Below, piece by piece: positions 33,905 through 42,621 of a stretch of DNA of 64,000 bases. This DNA comes from Candidatus Neomarinimicrobiota bacterium (GTDB lineage: Bacteria; Fidelibacterota; UBA2242; B5-G15). The stretch is taken from the NCBI GenBank assembly GCA_017656425.1, contig JACDNV010000010.1:22521-86520 (forward strand), read 5' to 3'. The notes beneath the pieces were generated by a model, which made no database searches, had not been told where the DNA came from, and saw nothing but the letters and a program-made list of their open reading frames with translations. Position 1 is the first letter of the stretch. Every line of letters starts with the position of its first letter. A program made the translations under genes and the position numbers.

Positions 33905-35116
33905 ATGAGGAAATTATTGATTGTATTTTTAATTATAGGAAATTTGGTTTTCCCACAGAAATTTGAAAAGCTGGCATTAACTCCACCAATGGGTTGGAAT
34001 AGCTGGAATACTTTTGGTATGAATATTAATGAAAAAGTAATAAAAGAAGTAGCTGATGCTATGGTTGAATATGGATTACTTGATGCTGGATACGAATATG
34101 TTGTTATTGATGACGGATGGGCGAATGAGAGAGATAGTTTAGGATTTATTGTACCTGACCCTGAAAAATTTCCATCGGGAATGAAAGCGCTTGCTGATTA
34201 TGTTCATTCAAAGGGTCTAAAATTTGGGATTTATTCTTGTGCGGGCTGGAAAACCTGCGGCGGCAGACCAGGATCGAGGGGATATGAGTTCCAGGATGCG
34301 ATTAAATATGCTGAGTGGGGTGTTGACTATTTAAAATATGATTGGTGTTATACCGACTCAAGAGATGCAAAGGATGCTTATACTATTATGAGAAATGCTT
34401 TATTTAAAGCAGGTAGACCAATTGTCTTCAGTATTTGTGAATGGGGAACAAATAAACCATGGGAATGGGCAAAAGATATCGGTCATTTATGGAGAACTAC
34501 AGGTGATATTATAAAGGATAATCCAAGCTTTGATGGTGTGGTGAACCACGGTTCATGGAAATCATGGGGAGTGATGAGAATTGCTGATATGACCGAACCC
34601 TTGAGACAATATGCAGGACCCGATCACTGGAATGATCCGGATATGCTTGTAGTTGGGATGGGCATGACAGAAGCAGAGGATAGAGCCCATTTTTCACTCT
34701 GGTGTATGATGGCAGCTCCATTATTTGCCGGTAACGATGTAAGAAATATGTCCCAGACCACGATTGAAATATTGACTAATAAGGAAGTAATAGCGGTGGA
34801 TCAGGATTTTCTGGGAATACCGGGGTTTAGATTTAGGCAGGAAAATGGAATAGAGGTTTGGTATAGACCACTAAATGGTGAAGATTGGGCTGTTTTATTT
34901 TTAAATAGGAGTCTTGAAACTAAAGATATTTTTTGGGATTGGAGAAAAAATTATACATGGGATGGCATATCCCAAAGGTCCTTTGATTGTAATAAAACTA
35001 CTTATTCGATTAGGGATTTATGGGAGCACAAAAATATAGGAACAACGGAAAAACCATTCAGAAGAAAACTTATATCCCATGATGTTGCAATGTTACGATT
35101 AATACCTGAAAAATAA
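33905..35116 (+). CDS. Secreted GH27 alpha-galactosidase
   Basis: 403-residue glycosidase with a signal peptide (about residues 1-19, LLIVFLIIGNLVFPQ). GH27 features: TPPMGWNSWNTFG at the start of the barrel, VVIDDGWA, the nucleophile Asp146 in LKYDWCY, and the acid/base region HWNDPDMLVVG near 242-250, followed by MMAAPLFAGNDVR. It cleaves terminal alpha-galactose from galactomannan or melibiose-type sugars. The ATG at 33905 has GGAGGG 8 bp upstream; the GTG at 33902 is less likely. A nearby GH130 gene suggests mannan or galactomannan use. Confidence 0.92.
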   Translation: MRKLLIVFLIIGNLVFPQKFEKLALTPPMGWNSWNTFGMNINEKVIKEVADAMVEYGLLDAGYEYVVIDDGWANERDSLGFIVPDPEKFPSGMKALADYVHSKGLKFGIYSCAGWKTCGGRPGSRGYEFQDAIKYAEWGVDYLKYDWCYTDSRDAKDAYTIMRNALFKAGRPIVFSICEWGTNKPWEWAKDIGHLWRTTGDIIKDNPSFDGVVNHGSWKSWGVMRIADMTEPLRQYAGPDHWNDPDMLVVGMGMTEAEDRAHFSLWCMMAAPLFAGNDVRNMSQTTIEILTNKEVIAVDQDFLGIPGFRFRQENGIEVWYRPLNGEDWAVLFLNRSLETKDIFWDWRKNYTWDGISQRSFDCNKTTYSIRDLWEHKNIGTTEKPFRRKLISHDVAMLRLIPEK

Positions 35117-35170
35117 TAATTTGAAAAATTCTATTGTAGTGTTTAATTTAGATGCCGATTTTTGTAAAAT

Positions 35171-35245
35171 GGGCGCTTAGCTCAGCTGGTATAGAGCGCC
35201 GCCCTTACAAGGCGGAGGTCATCCGTTCGAGTCGGATAGCGCCCA
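35171..35245 (+). tRNA. tRNA-Val (anticodon TAC)
   Basis: Acceptor GGGCGCT pairs with AGCGCCC. The D arm contains AGCTCAGCTGGT, the anticodon stem CCGCC/GGCGG encloses CTTACAA giving TAC, and the T loop is GTTCGAGTC. 75 nt, no encoded CCA. Confidence 0.94.
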
Positions 35246-35420
35246 CAAATTTTTTACACCCAGATATTTATAATGGATTAATTATTTAATACTTGTCTAC
35301 AAATACATATATAATTGTGAAGTATATACGATTATGTAAATACAAATTTTTAGTTAAATTATTAGTAGGTTTAGAGATAGGTTAGTTTCGATATTGCTTA
35401 GGATTGAGAGGGTTTGTTGA

Positions 35421-36485
35421 ATGAAAATAGCTATGATGAGCCTGTGGAATGCTGCTAATGGACCTTCTATTCATGCGGAATTGGTTGGTCGGTCATGGGT
35501 AGAGCTTGGTCATAAATTAATAGTATTTTCAGCAATTGAACATCCAGATGCCAGACCAACCGGGCAAATGGATGAGGAGTACGTTATAAGAAATTTTTCT
35601 GTGAAAAATGTGCATCCATATACACGGGCTTCTTATTTTGATCCCAGTTCAATTTTTGAAAGCAACTATGAAGTTTTTGTAGCTCAAAATGTGGAGAGGC
35701 TACCTGCGGAGAAACTGTTAGAGATATGGCATAATATTAAGGAAAAGGCAAAGACAATAATGGTTGTACACGAAGGGAAAGCTCCTGATGATCCACTTTA
35801 CTATAAATTCGATTGGGATGCTATCGTATGTTTCGATGATAGGTATAGGGAGTTCCTTGTCAAATACTGGAGTGAGGAGATAATTCATAAGATACCTTAT
35901 CCATATGCTCCATATAAACCAGGAGATAAAATAAAGGCAAGGCAGAAGTTGGGATTGAAACATAATCAAAAAATTGTATTTTCCTTTGGTTTTCGTGCTG
36001 ACGATATTTTACCCGTTTTACCTGCTTTAAAGAAATTAAGCAGTGATTTTGATTTAAAATACTTAGTGGTATTAAATCCTGAATGTAATTGGAAAATTGT
36101 TGATGAGCAAAGGAAAGAATATGATTTTCTTGATTTAAAAATAAAAGCATTAGCCATTGATGAAATATATACTTATCTATATGCTTCTGATGCACTGCTA
36201 ATACATAGGGAAAGCAATAAAAAATATAAGGCTGTAATTTCAAGTACTGTGTGCCAGGTGCTCGGGGCGGGGTGTCCAATAGTCTTTCATGATTCAAATT
36301 ACATTGAAACTTATGGTAATGAAATTATTAAATATAAAGACAGTGAGGATCTTGTTGAGAAGTTGAAGAAACTTTTTGTCGAAGGTTTTGATAGAGAAAT
36401 TGTAAAGAAATTCCTGGAGAAAAATAACTGTTATGAAGTTGCTAAGAGATTTATAAATATTTTTAAGGGTTTATTGGAGGGATGA
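35421..36485 (+). CDS. Glycosyltransferase family 4-like protein
   Basis: 354-residue GT-B-like glycosyltransferase. The N-terminus MKIAMMSLWNAANGPSIHAE resembles GT4 enzymes that start with a nucleotide-binding Rossmann fold. The segment VFSFGFRADDILPVLPALKKL begins the second Rossmann domain, and the C-terminal VISSTVCQVLGAGCPIVFHD is the sugar-nucleotide-binding glycine turn. There is no signal peptide. It lies 3 bp before a GH130 gene, so the pair likely act on the same mannose-containing glycan. Donor and acceptor are unknown. Confidence 0.75.
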   Translation: MKIAMMSLWNAANGPSIHAELVGRSWVELGHKLIVFSAIEHPDARPTGQMDEEYVIRNFSVKNVHPYTRASYFDPSSIFESNYEVFVAQNVERLPAEKLLEIWHNIKEKAKTIMVVHEGKAPDDPLYYKFDWDAIVCFDDRYREFLVKYWSEEIIHKIPYPYAPYKPGDKIKARQKLGLKHNQKIVFSFGFRADDILPVLPALKKLSSDFDLKYLVVLNPECNWKIVDEQRKEYDFLDLKIKALAIDEIYTYLYASDALLIHRESNKKYKAVISSTVCQVLGAGCPIVFHDSNYIETYGNEIIKYKDSEDLVEKLKKLFVEGFDREIVKKFLEKNNCYEVAKRFINIFKGLLEG

Positions 36486-36488
36486 ATT

Positions 36489-37661
36489 ATGGAAAGAATG
36501 AAAATTGAATTGAAAAACTTTGATGATGGTGAAATTATAAAATTTGGTGGCGAATACTACATGTTTAAGCTAAACAGTTTTAATGGAAATCCTGTTGTAA
36601 AACCTGAAGATCTTGGGCTTGTCTGGCAAGATAAGGACGAAGTAAAAATTGGGGCAGTGTTTAATGGAGGTGCAGATATTTTTGATAATAAGGTGATTTT
36701 AACGCCTCGTTGTCATAGGGGTTATTATAAAACGAAATGGTTTGATCCAAAATTGGGTTTTGAAAGAACGATACTTGAAAACTACATTTCAGAGGTATGG
36801 ATGTTGGAAAGTGAGGATGGAATTAATTTTAAAGTGAGGGATGATGTCGTAATAAAGGGTGACGGAACCGAACATGGAGATTTTATGTATGGAATTGAGG
36901 ATATAAGGATTATAAAGACAAAGGGGAAATATCTATTAATATTAATAGGGTGTGGTAAGGTAAAACCACCTTTTAAAGGTGAAAACGCCGACAGAGTTGC
37001 TATATATAGTACCGAAGACTTTAATAAAATTGAATATCATGGCATTATCTCATCGTTTGATTCAAGAAATGCAATATTACTTGAACATGATAAAGGTTAT
37101 TATATGTTTTTGCGATTTCATCCAAATATATATCTGGTAAAATTTGATGACCTTGATGTACTATTAGAACCAAAAGTAAATAAGGAGTTCTGGGATAATG
37201 TATATGAACATAAAGAAAGATATTTCTTCCTTGGAATAGGGGACTATCCACACGAAAAAGAGAAAATTGGTCCTGGTACTCAGTTGATTTTAACGAATGA
37301 GGGATGGTTATTTATTTATCATGCTGTCGGCAGAATCGATAAAGAGATATGTCGGCAATATGGATTAAATGAGGGTATTGATAGAGGATATAGCGTTAAT
37401 ATTGCACTTTTAGATTATGATAATCCAGCGAGAATAATAGCGCGTTCGAAGTTTCCGTTTTATATCCCGGGTAAACCATACGAACTTTATGGGGATACAG
37501 ATTATCCGGTTGACGTTCCTGCGGTCGTTTTTCCTATGGGGGCGTTTGCTATTGAAAATAAGCTATTTATTTATGCAGGTAGTGGGGATAAATACGAAAT
37601 TCTTTTGAGTTGCGATGTTGAAATGCTTGTGGATTTTATGTGCAGGTATTACAGGAGATAA
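36489..37661 (+). CDS. GH130 family beta-mannoside phosphorylase-like protein
   Basis: 390-residue five-bladed propeller protein without a signal peptide. GH130-like blocks are GADIFDNKVILTPRCHRGY, the catalytic-type GIEDIRIIKTKGKYLL, and GPGTQLILTNEGWLFIYHA. Family members phosphorolyse or hydrolyse beta-mannosides in the cytoplasm. Here an Ile-Glu-Asp occupies the usual Tyr-Glu-Asp position. The start ATG 36489 is preceded by GGAGGG. Together with the upstream GT4 it may form a glycan-recycling pair. Confidence 0.78.
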   Translation: MERMKIELKNFDDGEIIKFGGEYYMFKLNSFNGNPVVKPEDLGLVWQDKDEVKIGAVFNGGADIFDNKVILTPRCHRGYYKTKWFDPKLGFERTILENYISEVWMLESEDGINFKVRDDVVIKGDGTEHGDFMYGIEDIRIIKTKGKYLLILIGCGKVKPPFKGENADRVAIYSTEDFNKIEYHGIISSFDSRNAILLEHDKGYYMFLRFHPNIYLVKFDDLDVLLEPKVNKEFWDNVYEHKERYFFLGIGDYPHEKEKIGPGTQLILTNEGWLFIYHAVGRIDKEICRQYGLNEGIDRGYSVNIALLDYDNPARIIARSKFPFYIPGKPYELYGDTDYPVDVPAVVFPMGAFAIENKLFIYAGSGDKYEILLSCDVEMLVDFMCRYYRR

Positions 37662-37742
37662 GAAGGGAAGAGGTGTTTTATTGCAATAAAAATTATTATT
37701 TCAAAAGTGATAGAATTTTTTTAAATTGTAAGGCAATTTGAT

Positions 37743-37815
<73 letters not shown>

Positions 37816-38323
37816 CAAAAATTAATTAAAAATGTGGAGTGTAGAATTAAGGATTAGAAGAAAAGTATATTTTCTAATTGCCTGTTATTCCAAATTTAAT
37901 AACTGCACATTATTCATTTTCAATCTATAATTGAAAAAGGTTGTGGGTTCTCTCATGGGATCTTCGGGTGGGTTTTTTGATCCCTTCTGAAGATATTACA
38001 ACTCTACAGGTAAAGTTACAGTTTAGATATTGTTTGGATGGGATGTGATATATGTTATAAGGAGTCAAGAGTGATATATATAAACTGGTCAGATCAATTA
38101 CATTAACACATTAATTATCATGTGTACTCAGACTTAATGATACAGGATTGATTATCTCTATATGTTCAATGTTACCATAATAAATTAAAATTTTAATTAT
38201 GAAAGACTTATGGAATATAATTTCTGCGATAGCTGTGCTTTTTTAATTGCCACCTTTAAATCAATCGATTTTATTGCTCTCTATTATATGCATGGTTTTT
38301 CAAATAAATTAACAAAAAAATCC
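37816..38323. other. Non-coding gap with nested inverted repeats, no gene seen
   Basis: About 500 bp of AT-rich sequence without a credible gene. At 37957-37994, GGGATC pairs with GATCCC (37979-37984), while the overlapping ATCTTC (37960) can pair with GAAGAT (37989), two mutually exclusive stems around a GGTGGGTTTTTT stretch. This may be a terminator for an upstream RNA or chance. A 15-codon ATG frame at about 38200 can only be extended by assuming a frameshift in a T run, so it is not called. Confidence 0.35.
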
Positions 38324-38350
38324 TTGACAAAAAAAACAGTTTAGTAAAAT
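38324..38350 (+). promoter_or_regulatory. Sigma-70-type promoter of the bacteriocin-like locus
   Basis: A perfect -35 TTGACA (38324-38329) is followed after 15 bp by TAAAAT (38345-38350). Transcription would begin near 38357 and leave a G-rich 5' leader of about 105 nt before the peptide gene. Spacing is slightly short of the optimum. Confidence 0.55.
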
Positions 38351-38417
38351 TAATTCAAGTTATAAAGGGGCAGAGAAAATTGTGGGGATGTGGGTTGGCG
38401 TTATATGAAACTATGAT

Positions 38418-38436
38418 GTCGGATTAATAGTCCGAC
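38418..38436 (+). promoter_or_regulatory. Leader hairpin before the hydrophobic peptide gene
   Basis: GTCGGA-TTAATAG-TCCGAC is a perfect 6-bp stem with a 7-nt loop in the 5' untranslated leader, 27 bp before the start codon and just upstream of the GAGGAGG ribosome binding site. It could modulate translation or mRNA stability. It lacks a T tract, so it is not a simple terminator. Confidence 0.45.
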
Positions 38437-38463
38437 GGAAAAAAGAGAGAGGAGGGATTAGTC

Positions 38464-38667
38464 GTGAAAAGATTAGTATTCATTCTATTCCTAATTTTGT
38501 TATTATCGTTTACGTTTGTACCATTATCAAATGCTTGGGTTGCTATGAGTGTTGCATTGAAACTACCTGATCCAATGAGTCAACTTGGATTTGGAATGGT
38601 AGGTGTTTATTGGGGTTATGTAGCAGGCCTAGCCTCCGGTTTGGCAGGAGCAATTGTTGCAGCATAA
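38464..38667 (+). CDS. Small hydrophobic secreted peptide precursor, bacteriocin-like
   Basis: 67-residue precursor with a lysine/arginine start, a strong hydrophobic signal segment (LVFILFLILLLSFTFVPL) and a probable cleavage after SNA (residue 24). The remaining 43 residues are hydrophobic and Gly/Ala-rich (WVAMSVALKLPDPMSQLG, then VYWGYVAGLASGLAGAIVAA) with no cysteines. An excellent RBS, GAGGAGG, precedes it. Followed by a SpoIIM/DUF95-like protein and an ABC exporter, it fits the layout of circular-bacteriocin clusters, whose precursors are also short, hydrophobic and cysteine-poor. I know no close sequence family; a pilin-like or signalling peptide is an alternative. Confidence 0.65.
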   Translation: MKRLVFILFLILLLSFTFVPLSNAWVAMSVALKLPDPMSQLGFGMVGVYWGYVAGLASGLAGAIVAA

Positions 38668-39209
38668 TTATAGCAAAAAAATCCTTTTTAGTAAAAATTA
38701 TTAAATTAAGTTTTAGAACAAGAATTTGTTTTGCCTTTCTGCTGTTCGCTTTTGGATTATTAGTAAGTGGGTTTATTAAAATAGGTATTCATGAAGATTT
38801 AGTAATTCAGAAAAAAATTGATATTAATAGTAATACTCTGTTTGTAAGAATTTTTGTTAATAATTTATTAGTAATACTGATCAATATTTCGGGATGCTAT
38901 ATATTTGGATTAACTCCAATATTTTCACTTATTTCCAATGGATTTTTTATAGGATTCTGGTTAAAATTTGCCATGTTAAATATCGAAAACTGGCACATTT
39001 TTTTATTAAAAAAATTTATGCCGCACAGTATTGAAATCATTGGGATCATATTAAGCGGAGCAATTGGTATAAAGGGAGTAAAAAGATTCTACATAAAAAG
39101 TTTCAATCCATCTATTGAACTAACGGAGAGTAAATTTGAAATAATTTTTTCAATATTAATAATTACACTATCAGCTTTAATCGAGGCTTATGTATCTGCA
39201 AAATTATAA
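38610..39209 (+). CDS. SpoIIM/DUF95-like membrane protein
   Basis: Up to 199 residues with about five transmembrane helices. The order fits the SpoIIM/DUF95 fold: FRTRICFAFLLFAFGLLVSG, a long loop, NNLLVILINISGCYIFGLTP, FFIGFWLKFA, then HSIEIIGIILSGAIG and a terminal helix. DUF95 proteins are a standard component of circular-bacteriocin operons such as AS-48, where they are needed for maturation, export or immunity. The start is odd: the only canonical in-frame start is TTG 38610, inside the peptide gene, and the first helix begins soon after 38700 with only ATT/ATA/TTA codons between. True start uncertain. Confidence 0.65.
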   Translation: MGLCSRPSLRFGRSNCCSIIIAKKSFLVKIIKLSFRTRICFAFLLFAFGLLVSGFIKIGIHEDLVIQKKIDINSNTLFVRIFVNNLLVILINISGCYIFGLTPIFSLISNGFFIGFWLKFAMLNIENWHIFLLKKFMPHSIEIIGIILSGAIGIKGVKRFYIKSFNPSIELTESKFEIIFSILIITLSALIEAYVSAKL

Positions 39210-39783
39210 GGATTTATTTGGTAAACTTTTGGACAGGTATAAATACTTCGGTATCTTATTTCCTATTTTAGTTTCTATGTTATCTATTATTAATGTTGCT
39301 CTTATTTCAGGAAAGATTAGAAGTGCTCAATTCGATTATTATTTTAAACCTTTTTTCTACATTACAATATTTAACATACCCTTTACTATTCTTATTCTGT
39401 GGTTACTTATGACGTCTCTCTTGAATTTCATTGATAATATTTTGATGCAATTAGACGAAGAAAAAAATTTCTCCAGGCTTTTTCTGGGGATTGGTTACGG
39501 TTTCATATTTTTCTTTCTTTCTCAATTTTATACTTTTTACCTGTTCAAATTTAAAATTGGTGACATTTTAGAAATAAATGGTTTGACCGGATTGGTTAGT
39601 CAATATGGATTTAATAAAATAAATACAATTGCGTTTTTTCTTTTTAGCCTGTGGTGTGTATTTATAAACAGAATAATTTATAGAACAAAAATATATATAG
39701 ACGTTTTGATATTGGTTCTTATTAATTCTTTGTATTTCTTCCTAAGTTTATTACGATCATTATGGCAAAATACATTAAGTTGA
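39190..39783 (+). CDS. Polytopic membrane protein, Yip1-like
   Basis: 197-residue membrane protein with about five helices (YFGILFPILVSMLSIINVAL, FYITIFNIPFTILILWLLM, FLGIGYGFIFFFLSQFYTF and two C-terminal helices). The pattern of a soluble N-terminus followed by helices with a central LLM-rich segment resembles Yip1-domain proteins. It starts at ATG 39190 inside the previous gene and overlaps the next by 22 bp, so it is co-translated with the locus. It may be an immunity or export component. Confidence 0.55.
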   Translation: MYLQNYKDLFGKLLDRYKYFGILFPILVSMLSIINVALISGKIRSAQFDYYFKPFFYITIFNIPFTILILWLLMTSLLNFIDNILMQLDEEKNFSRLFLGIGYGFIFFFLSQFYTFYLFKFKIGDILEINGLTGLVSQYGFNKINTIAFFLFSLWCVFINRIIYRTKIYIDVLILVLINSLYFFLSLLRSLWQNTLS

Positions 39784-40259
39784 TTATATATTGCATTAAA
39801 TATAATCTTAGAAAAAATTACAACAATGAAACATTCTTTGATTCATTTTACAGAAATTTGATATTTTACTCGACATGGATAACTGTAGTATTTATGCTGT
39901 ATTTGTTTAAGGTATATAATAGATCACTTCTTCAGATATTTATTTATGCATTGATAATTTTTATAATATTCTTACTGAATAGATGGAAATCAAAATCTCT
40001 TCGTTTACCATTTATATCCATAGCGTTTCTACCTAAAGGTAAAAGGTTTTTAATATTTTACGAAATATTAATTAATATATTTTCGCTATCTTTTATTTCA
40101 AGTGCTTTAATTTCTCTTTTATTTCCTCTGTATAACGACATCCCCTTTTCCCTTTTATTAATAATATTAGCCAATGTAATTTCTATAACTACATTAGTCA
40201 TAAGGAGAAAGTCCGAAGGATCTCTTTTGAGAAATGAAATTTATAGATTTTATTATTAA
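39762..40259 (+). CDS. Membrane protein of the bacteriocin-like locus, unknown
   Basis: 165-residue protein with a charged N-terminus (KYIKLIIYCIKYNLRKNYNN) and about four helices, for example LIFYSTWITVVFMLYLF, IFIYALIIFIIFLL and SLLLIILANVISITTLVI. No family is recognised. Its overlap with both neighbours (22 and 26 bp) suggests a subunit of the same membrane complex, probably paired with the next gene as an ABC transporter membrane part. Confidence 0.55.
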   Translation: MAKYIKLIIYCIKYNLRKNYNNETFFDSFYRNLIFYSTWITVVFMLYLFKVYNRSLLQIFIYALIIFIIFLLNRWKSKSLRLPFISIAFLPKGKRFLIFYEILINIFSLSFISSALISLLFPLYNDIPFSLLLIILANVISITTLVIRRKSEGSLLRNEIYRFYY

Positions 40260-40944
40260 GGAAACACATAGATGTAATTATCTTAGAAAATCCTATTATC
40301 TTATGATGGTATTATTACTTTTTCTGATTTCAATGGGTATATTAAAAGTATTCACTCCACTTTTAACAAGTTTACCCGAGGAGATTGTTGTCTGTATGTC
40401 TCCTTTTATCCCGTACTCTATCTGCCTTTTTTTATTTAATACGTTTTTACCAACAAAATCAAGGTCGATAGCTTTCTGGCTAACAGTGCCATATGGATTC
40501 CATTATATCTTCAGGAGATCGTTTTTATATTCTCTTATTATATACTCTTTATTTTCTTTATTATTAGCTTTATTGTGGGGTTTTTCTTCCTATATATGCA
40601 TAAGTACTCTGATTATATATAATATCTGGCTTTTTTCCTGCCTGGTTTTGATTGTTTATTTACAGCCAATAGATCCGTATAGCAAATTATTTTATAAATT
40701 AAATTTCAGGATTGCCGGGTATAATCTTTTGAATTCATTTCCAGCAATTTCATATATGTATTCTGTATATCTTTTGATTATGTTAAAAAAAGAGACTTTA
40801 GAGGTATATCTAAATAGATATGAAAGTGCAATAATTGTGTCATTGTTCTTATTTTCTATACTGAATACTTATCTAATCTTACTTTTATCAAGAAAGTATG
40901 TATTAAACAACAAAAGTAGAATATTTGTGAGGATGAAATTATGA
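40234..40944 (+). CDS. Putative ABC transporter permease
   Basis: 236-residue protein with about six hydrophobic helices (LMMVLLLFLISMGILKV, FIPYSICLFLFNTFL, FLYSLIIYSLFSLLLALLWG and others). It overlaps the ATPase gene that follows by 4 bp (ATGA), the usual arrangement of a permease with its nucleotide-binding subunit. Sequence similarity to a named permease family is not evident by eye. Confidence 0.55.
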   Translation: MKFIDFIIKETHRCNYLRKSYYLMMVLLLFLISMGILKVFTPLLTSLPEEIVVCMSPFIPYSICLFLFNTFLPTKSRSIAFWLTVPYGFHYIFRRSFLYSLIIYSLFSLLLALLWGFSSYICISTLIIYNIWLFSCLVLIVYLQPIDPYSKLFYKLNFRIAGYNLLNSFPAISYMYSVYLLIMLKKETLEVYLNRYESAIIVSLFLFSILNTYLILLLSRKYVLNNKSRIFVRMKL

Positions 40945-41585
40945 TAAGTTTGTCAAGTCTGTATTATAAAATTGGAAATTTTGAATTAAAGATACCTGAG
41001 CTAATTTTTGCAAAGGGTAAGATATATAAAATAAAAGGTGGGAATGGCTCCGGGAAAACAACGCTACTCAGACTCATATGTGGATTATATAGACAAAACT
41101 CTGGCAGAATTGAAATCTTCGGAGCAAGCAATCAAGATGAAAATTGGTTATATAGGGCAGGAATATACTTGGACGAAAGTTTCCTGATTGACTATTTGAC
41201 TCCTCTTGAGTTTCTAAATTTTAAGGGTTTATTTTATAAAATAAAACCAGTAGTAATAGATAAATTTTCAAACGAAATTAATGAATCCATTTCATATAAG
41301 CTTTTTTCTAACGAGAAACTAATAAGGGAATTGTCGCAAGGAAATAAAAAGAAAGTTGGTATTTACTCTTCATTTATGCACGATCCTGAAATATTAATCT
41401 TCGATGAACCATTTGAAGGGCTGGATGAAAAAGGACGGTTTCTCTTGATTAAATTATTAAGTGAAAAAATTTGCGATAGAATAGGTATTATCACTGTACA
41501 TCATGAGGTAGATTTAAAGGGTTCTATTAAGGAAGGTGAGATTGTGGAATTAGAGATGAAAAATGGTTCACTGAGTTATAGCTAA
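40941..41585 (+). CDS. ABC transporter ATP-binding protein
   Basis: 214-residue ABC ATPase. Walker A is KGGNGSGKTTLLRLICGLY, the signature is the non-canonical LSQGNKKKVGIYS, Walker B with D-loop is ILIFDEPFEGLDEKG, and the H-loop is TVHHE. The small size and signature fit exporters of the bacteriocin or antibiotic class (CcmA/BcrA-like). It is last in the locus and probably energises export or self-protection together with the permease-like genes just upstream. Confidence 0.85.
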   Translation: MISLSSLYYKIGNFELKIPELIFAKGKIYKIKGGNGSGKTTLLRLICGLYRQNSGRIEIFGASNQDENWLYRAGIYLDESFLIDYLTPLEFLNFKGLFYKIKPVVIDKFSNEINESISYKLFSNEKLIRELSQGNKKKVGIYSSFMHDPEILIFDEPFEGLDEKGRFLLIKLLSEKICDRIGIITVHHEVDLKGSIKEGEIVELEMKNGSLSYS

Positions 41586-41634
41586 ATTATATAATCAGTT
41601 TCAGGTGATAGTTCAGTGTGAACAATATTGAGAT

Positions 41635-42441
41635 TCACATTAATGAGCTGTCCAAAAATAGCATTACGAAAAATCCAATAAAAAAGGAAAAAGTAATAAG
41701 GATTTCATTTTCCTGCTTTTTGTAAATTTCAGGTATCATTTCCTTTATTGTTACATATAGCATTGCGCCACCTGCAAATCCAAGACCATATGGTAACAAA
41801 AATGAAAAATATTTAAAAAATATGGCACCAACAACTGCCATAACCAGTTCAGAAAATCCACTTAAAACGCCAATCAGTATAGGGACAATTCTCTTGCCTG
41901 TTATCATTGCCATTGGTAACGCTATTACAGTTCCCTCAGGTATGTCCTGAATTCCAATTGCGAGAGCAGTCAATAATCCCAATCTTTTATCAAAGGCAAT
42001 AGAGGTTCCCACTGCCAGCCCTTCGGGTAAGTTATGGATTATCACCGCCAGTGTTATTAGCCAGACCACTTTTATTTTTTCTTTATATTCATCACTTCCT
42101 TCGTAGCCTTTTAATATGTGTTCATGAGGGACATTCTTTTCTATGAAATATATCAGCAATATTCCCAAAACTATTCCGATCCCGACTGGATAAAATTTCC
42201 CTGCCTTTTCTATGCCAGGGAGAATAAGACTTGTAAAGCTCGCTACGATCATGACACCCGCGGCAAAAGATAGACTTACCTCAGTTCCCTTTGATGACAT
42301 CTTAGTAGAGAAAATTGCGAACAGTGCTCCAAGTGAGGTAAGTCCCATAACCAGCAGTCCAGCATATAGTGAAATTAATATTATATTGCCGGATGCGATT
42401 TTAATTACATTGTTAACAAGTCCCTGAAATAATCCTTCCAT
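41635..42441 (-). CDS. ZIP-family divalent metal transporter
   Basis: 268-residue transporter with eight helices. The metal-path motifs in helices IV and V are HNLPEGLAVGTSIAFD and IQDIPEGTVIALPMA; the loop before contains HEHILKG. This is the ZupT/GufA-like branch, importing zinc or other divalent metals. It is on the minus strand and converges with the ABC locus. An imperfect TGTGAA...TTCACA repeat sits between the two stops. Confidence 0.88.
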   Translation of the reverse strand: MEGLFQGLVNNVIKIASGNIILISLYAGLLVMGLTSLGALFAIFSTKMSSKGTEVSLSFAAGVMIVASFTSLILPGIEKAGKFYPVGIGIVLGILLIYFIEKNVPHEHILKGYEGSDEYKEKIKVVWLITLAVIIHNLPEGLAVGTSIAFDKRLGLLTALAIGIQDIPEGTVIALPMAMITGKRIVPILIGVLSGFSELVMAVVGAIFFKYFSFLLPYGLGFAGGAMLYVTIKEMIPEIYKKQENEILITFSFFIGFFVMLFLDSSLM

Positions 42442-42621
42442 ATAATATACCCTCGCATTTTTTTAAATATAATTAAACAAAGCAAAAATAAAAAATATTT
42501 GTAAAAAGGTTTCATTGTCTTTTAAATGAGATAAAGTTAAAGCAGAATATAATTCGGGTATTCCCAATTTCTATGCAATCAATTTGAGTATATTTGAATA
42601 GGATGGAAAGAAATTATATAT

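Noticed and set aside
38200..38343. A possible 48-aa membrane protein starting ATG at about 38200
   Set aside because: It needs a frameshift in a T run after 15 codons and runs over the TTGACA promoter; too little support.
41600..41640. Bidirectional terminator between the ABC ATPase and ZIP genes
   Set aside because: The TGTGAA/TTCACA stem is only 6 bp with an 11-nt loop and no T tract on either side.
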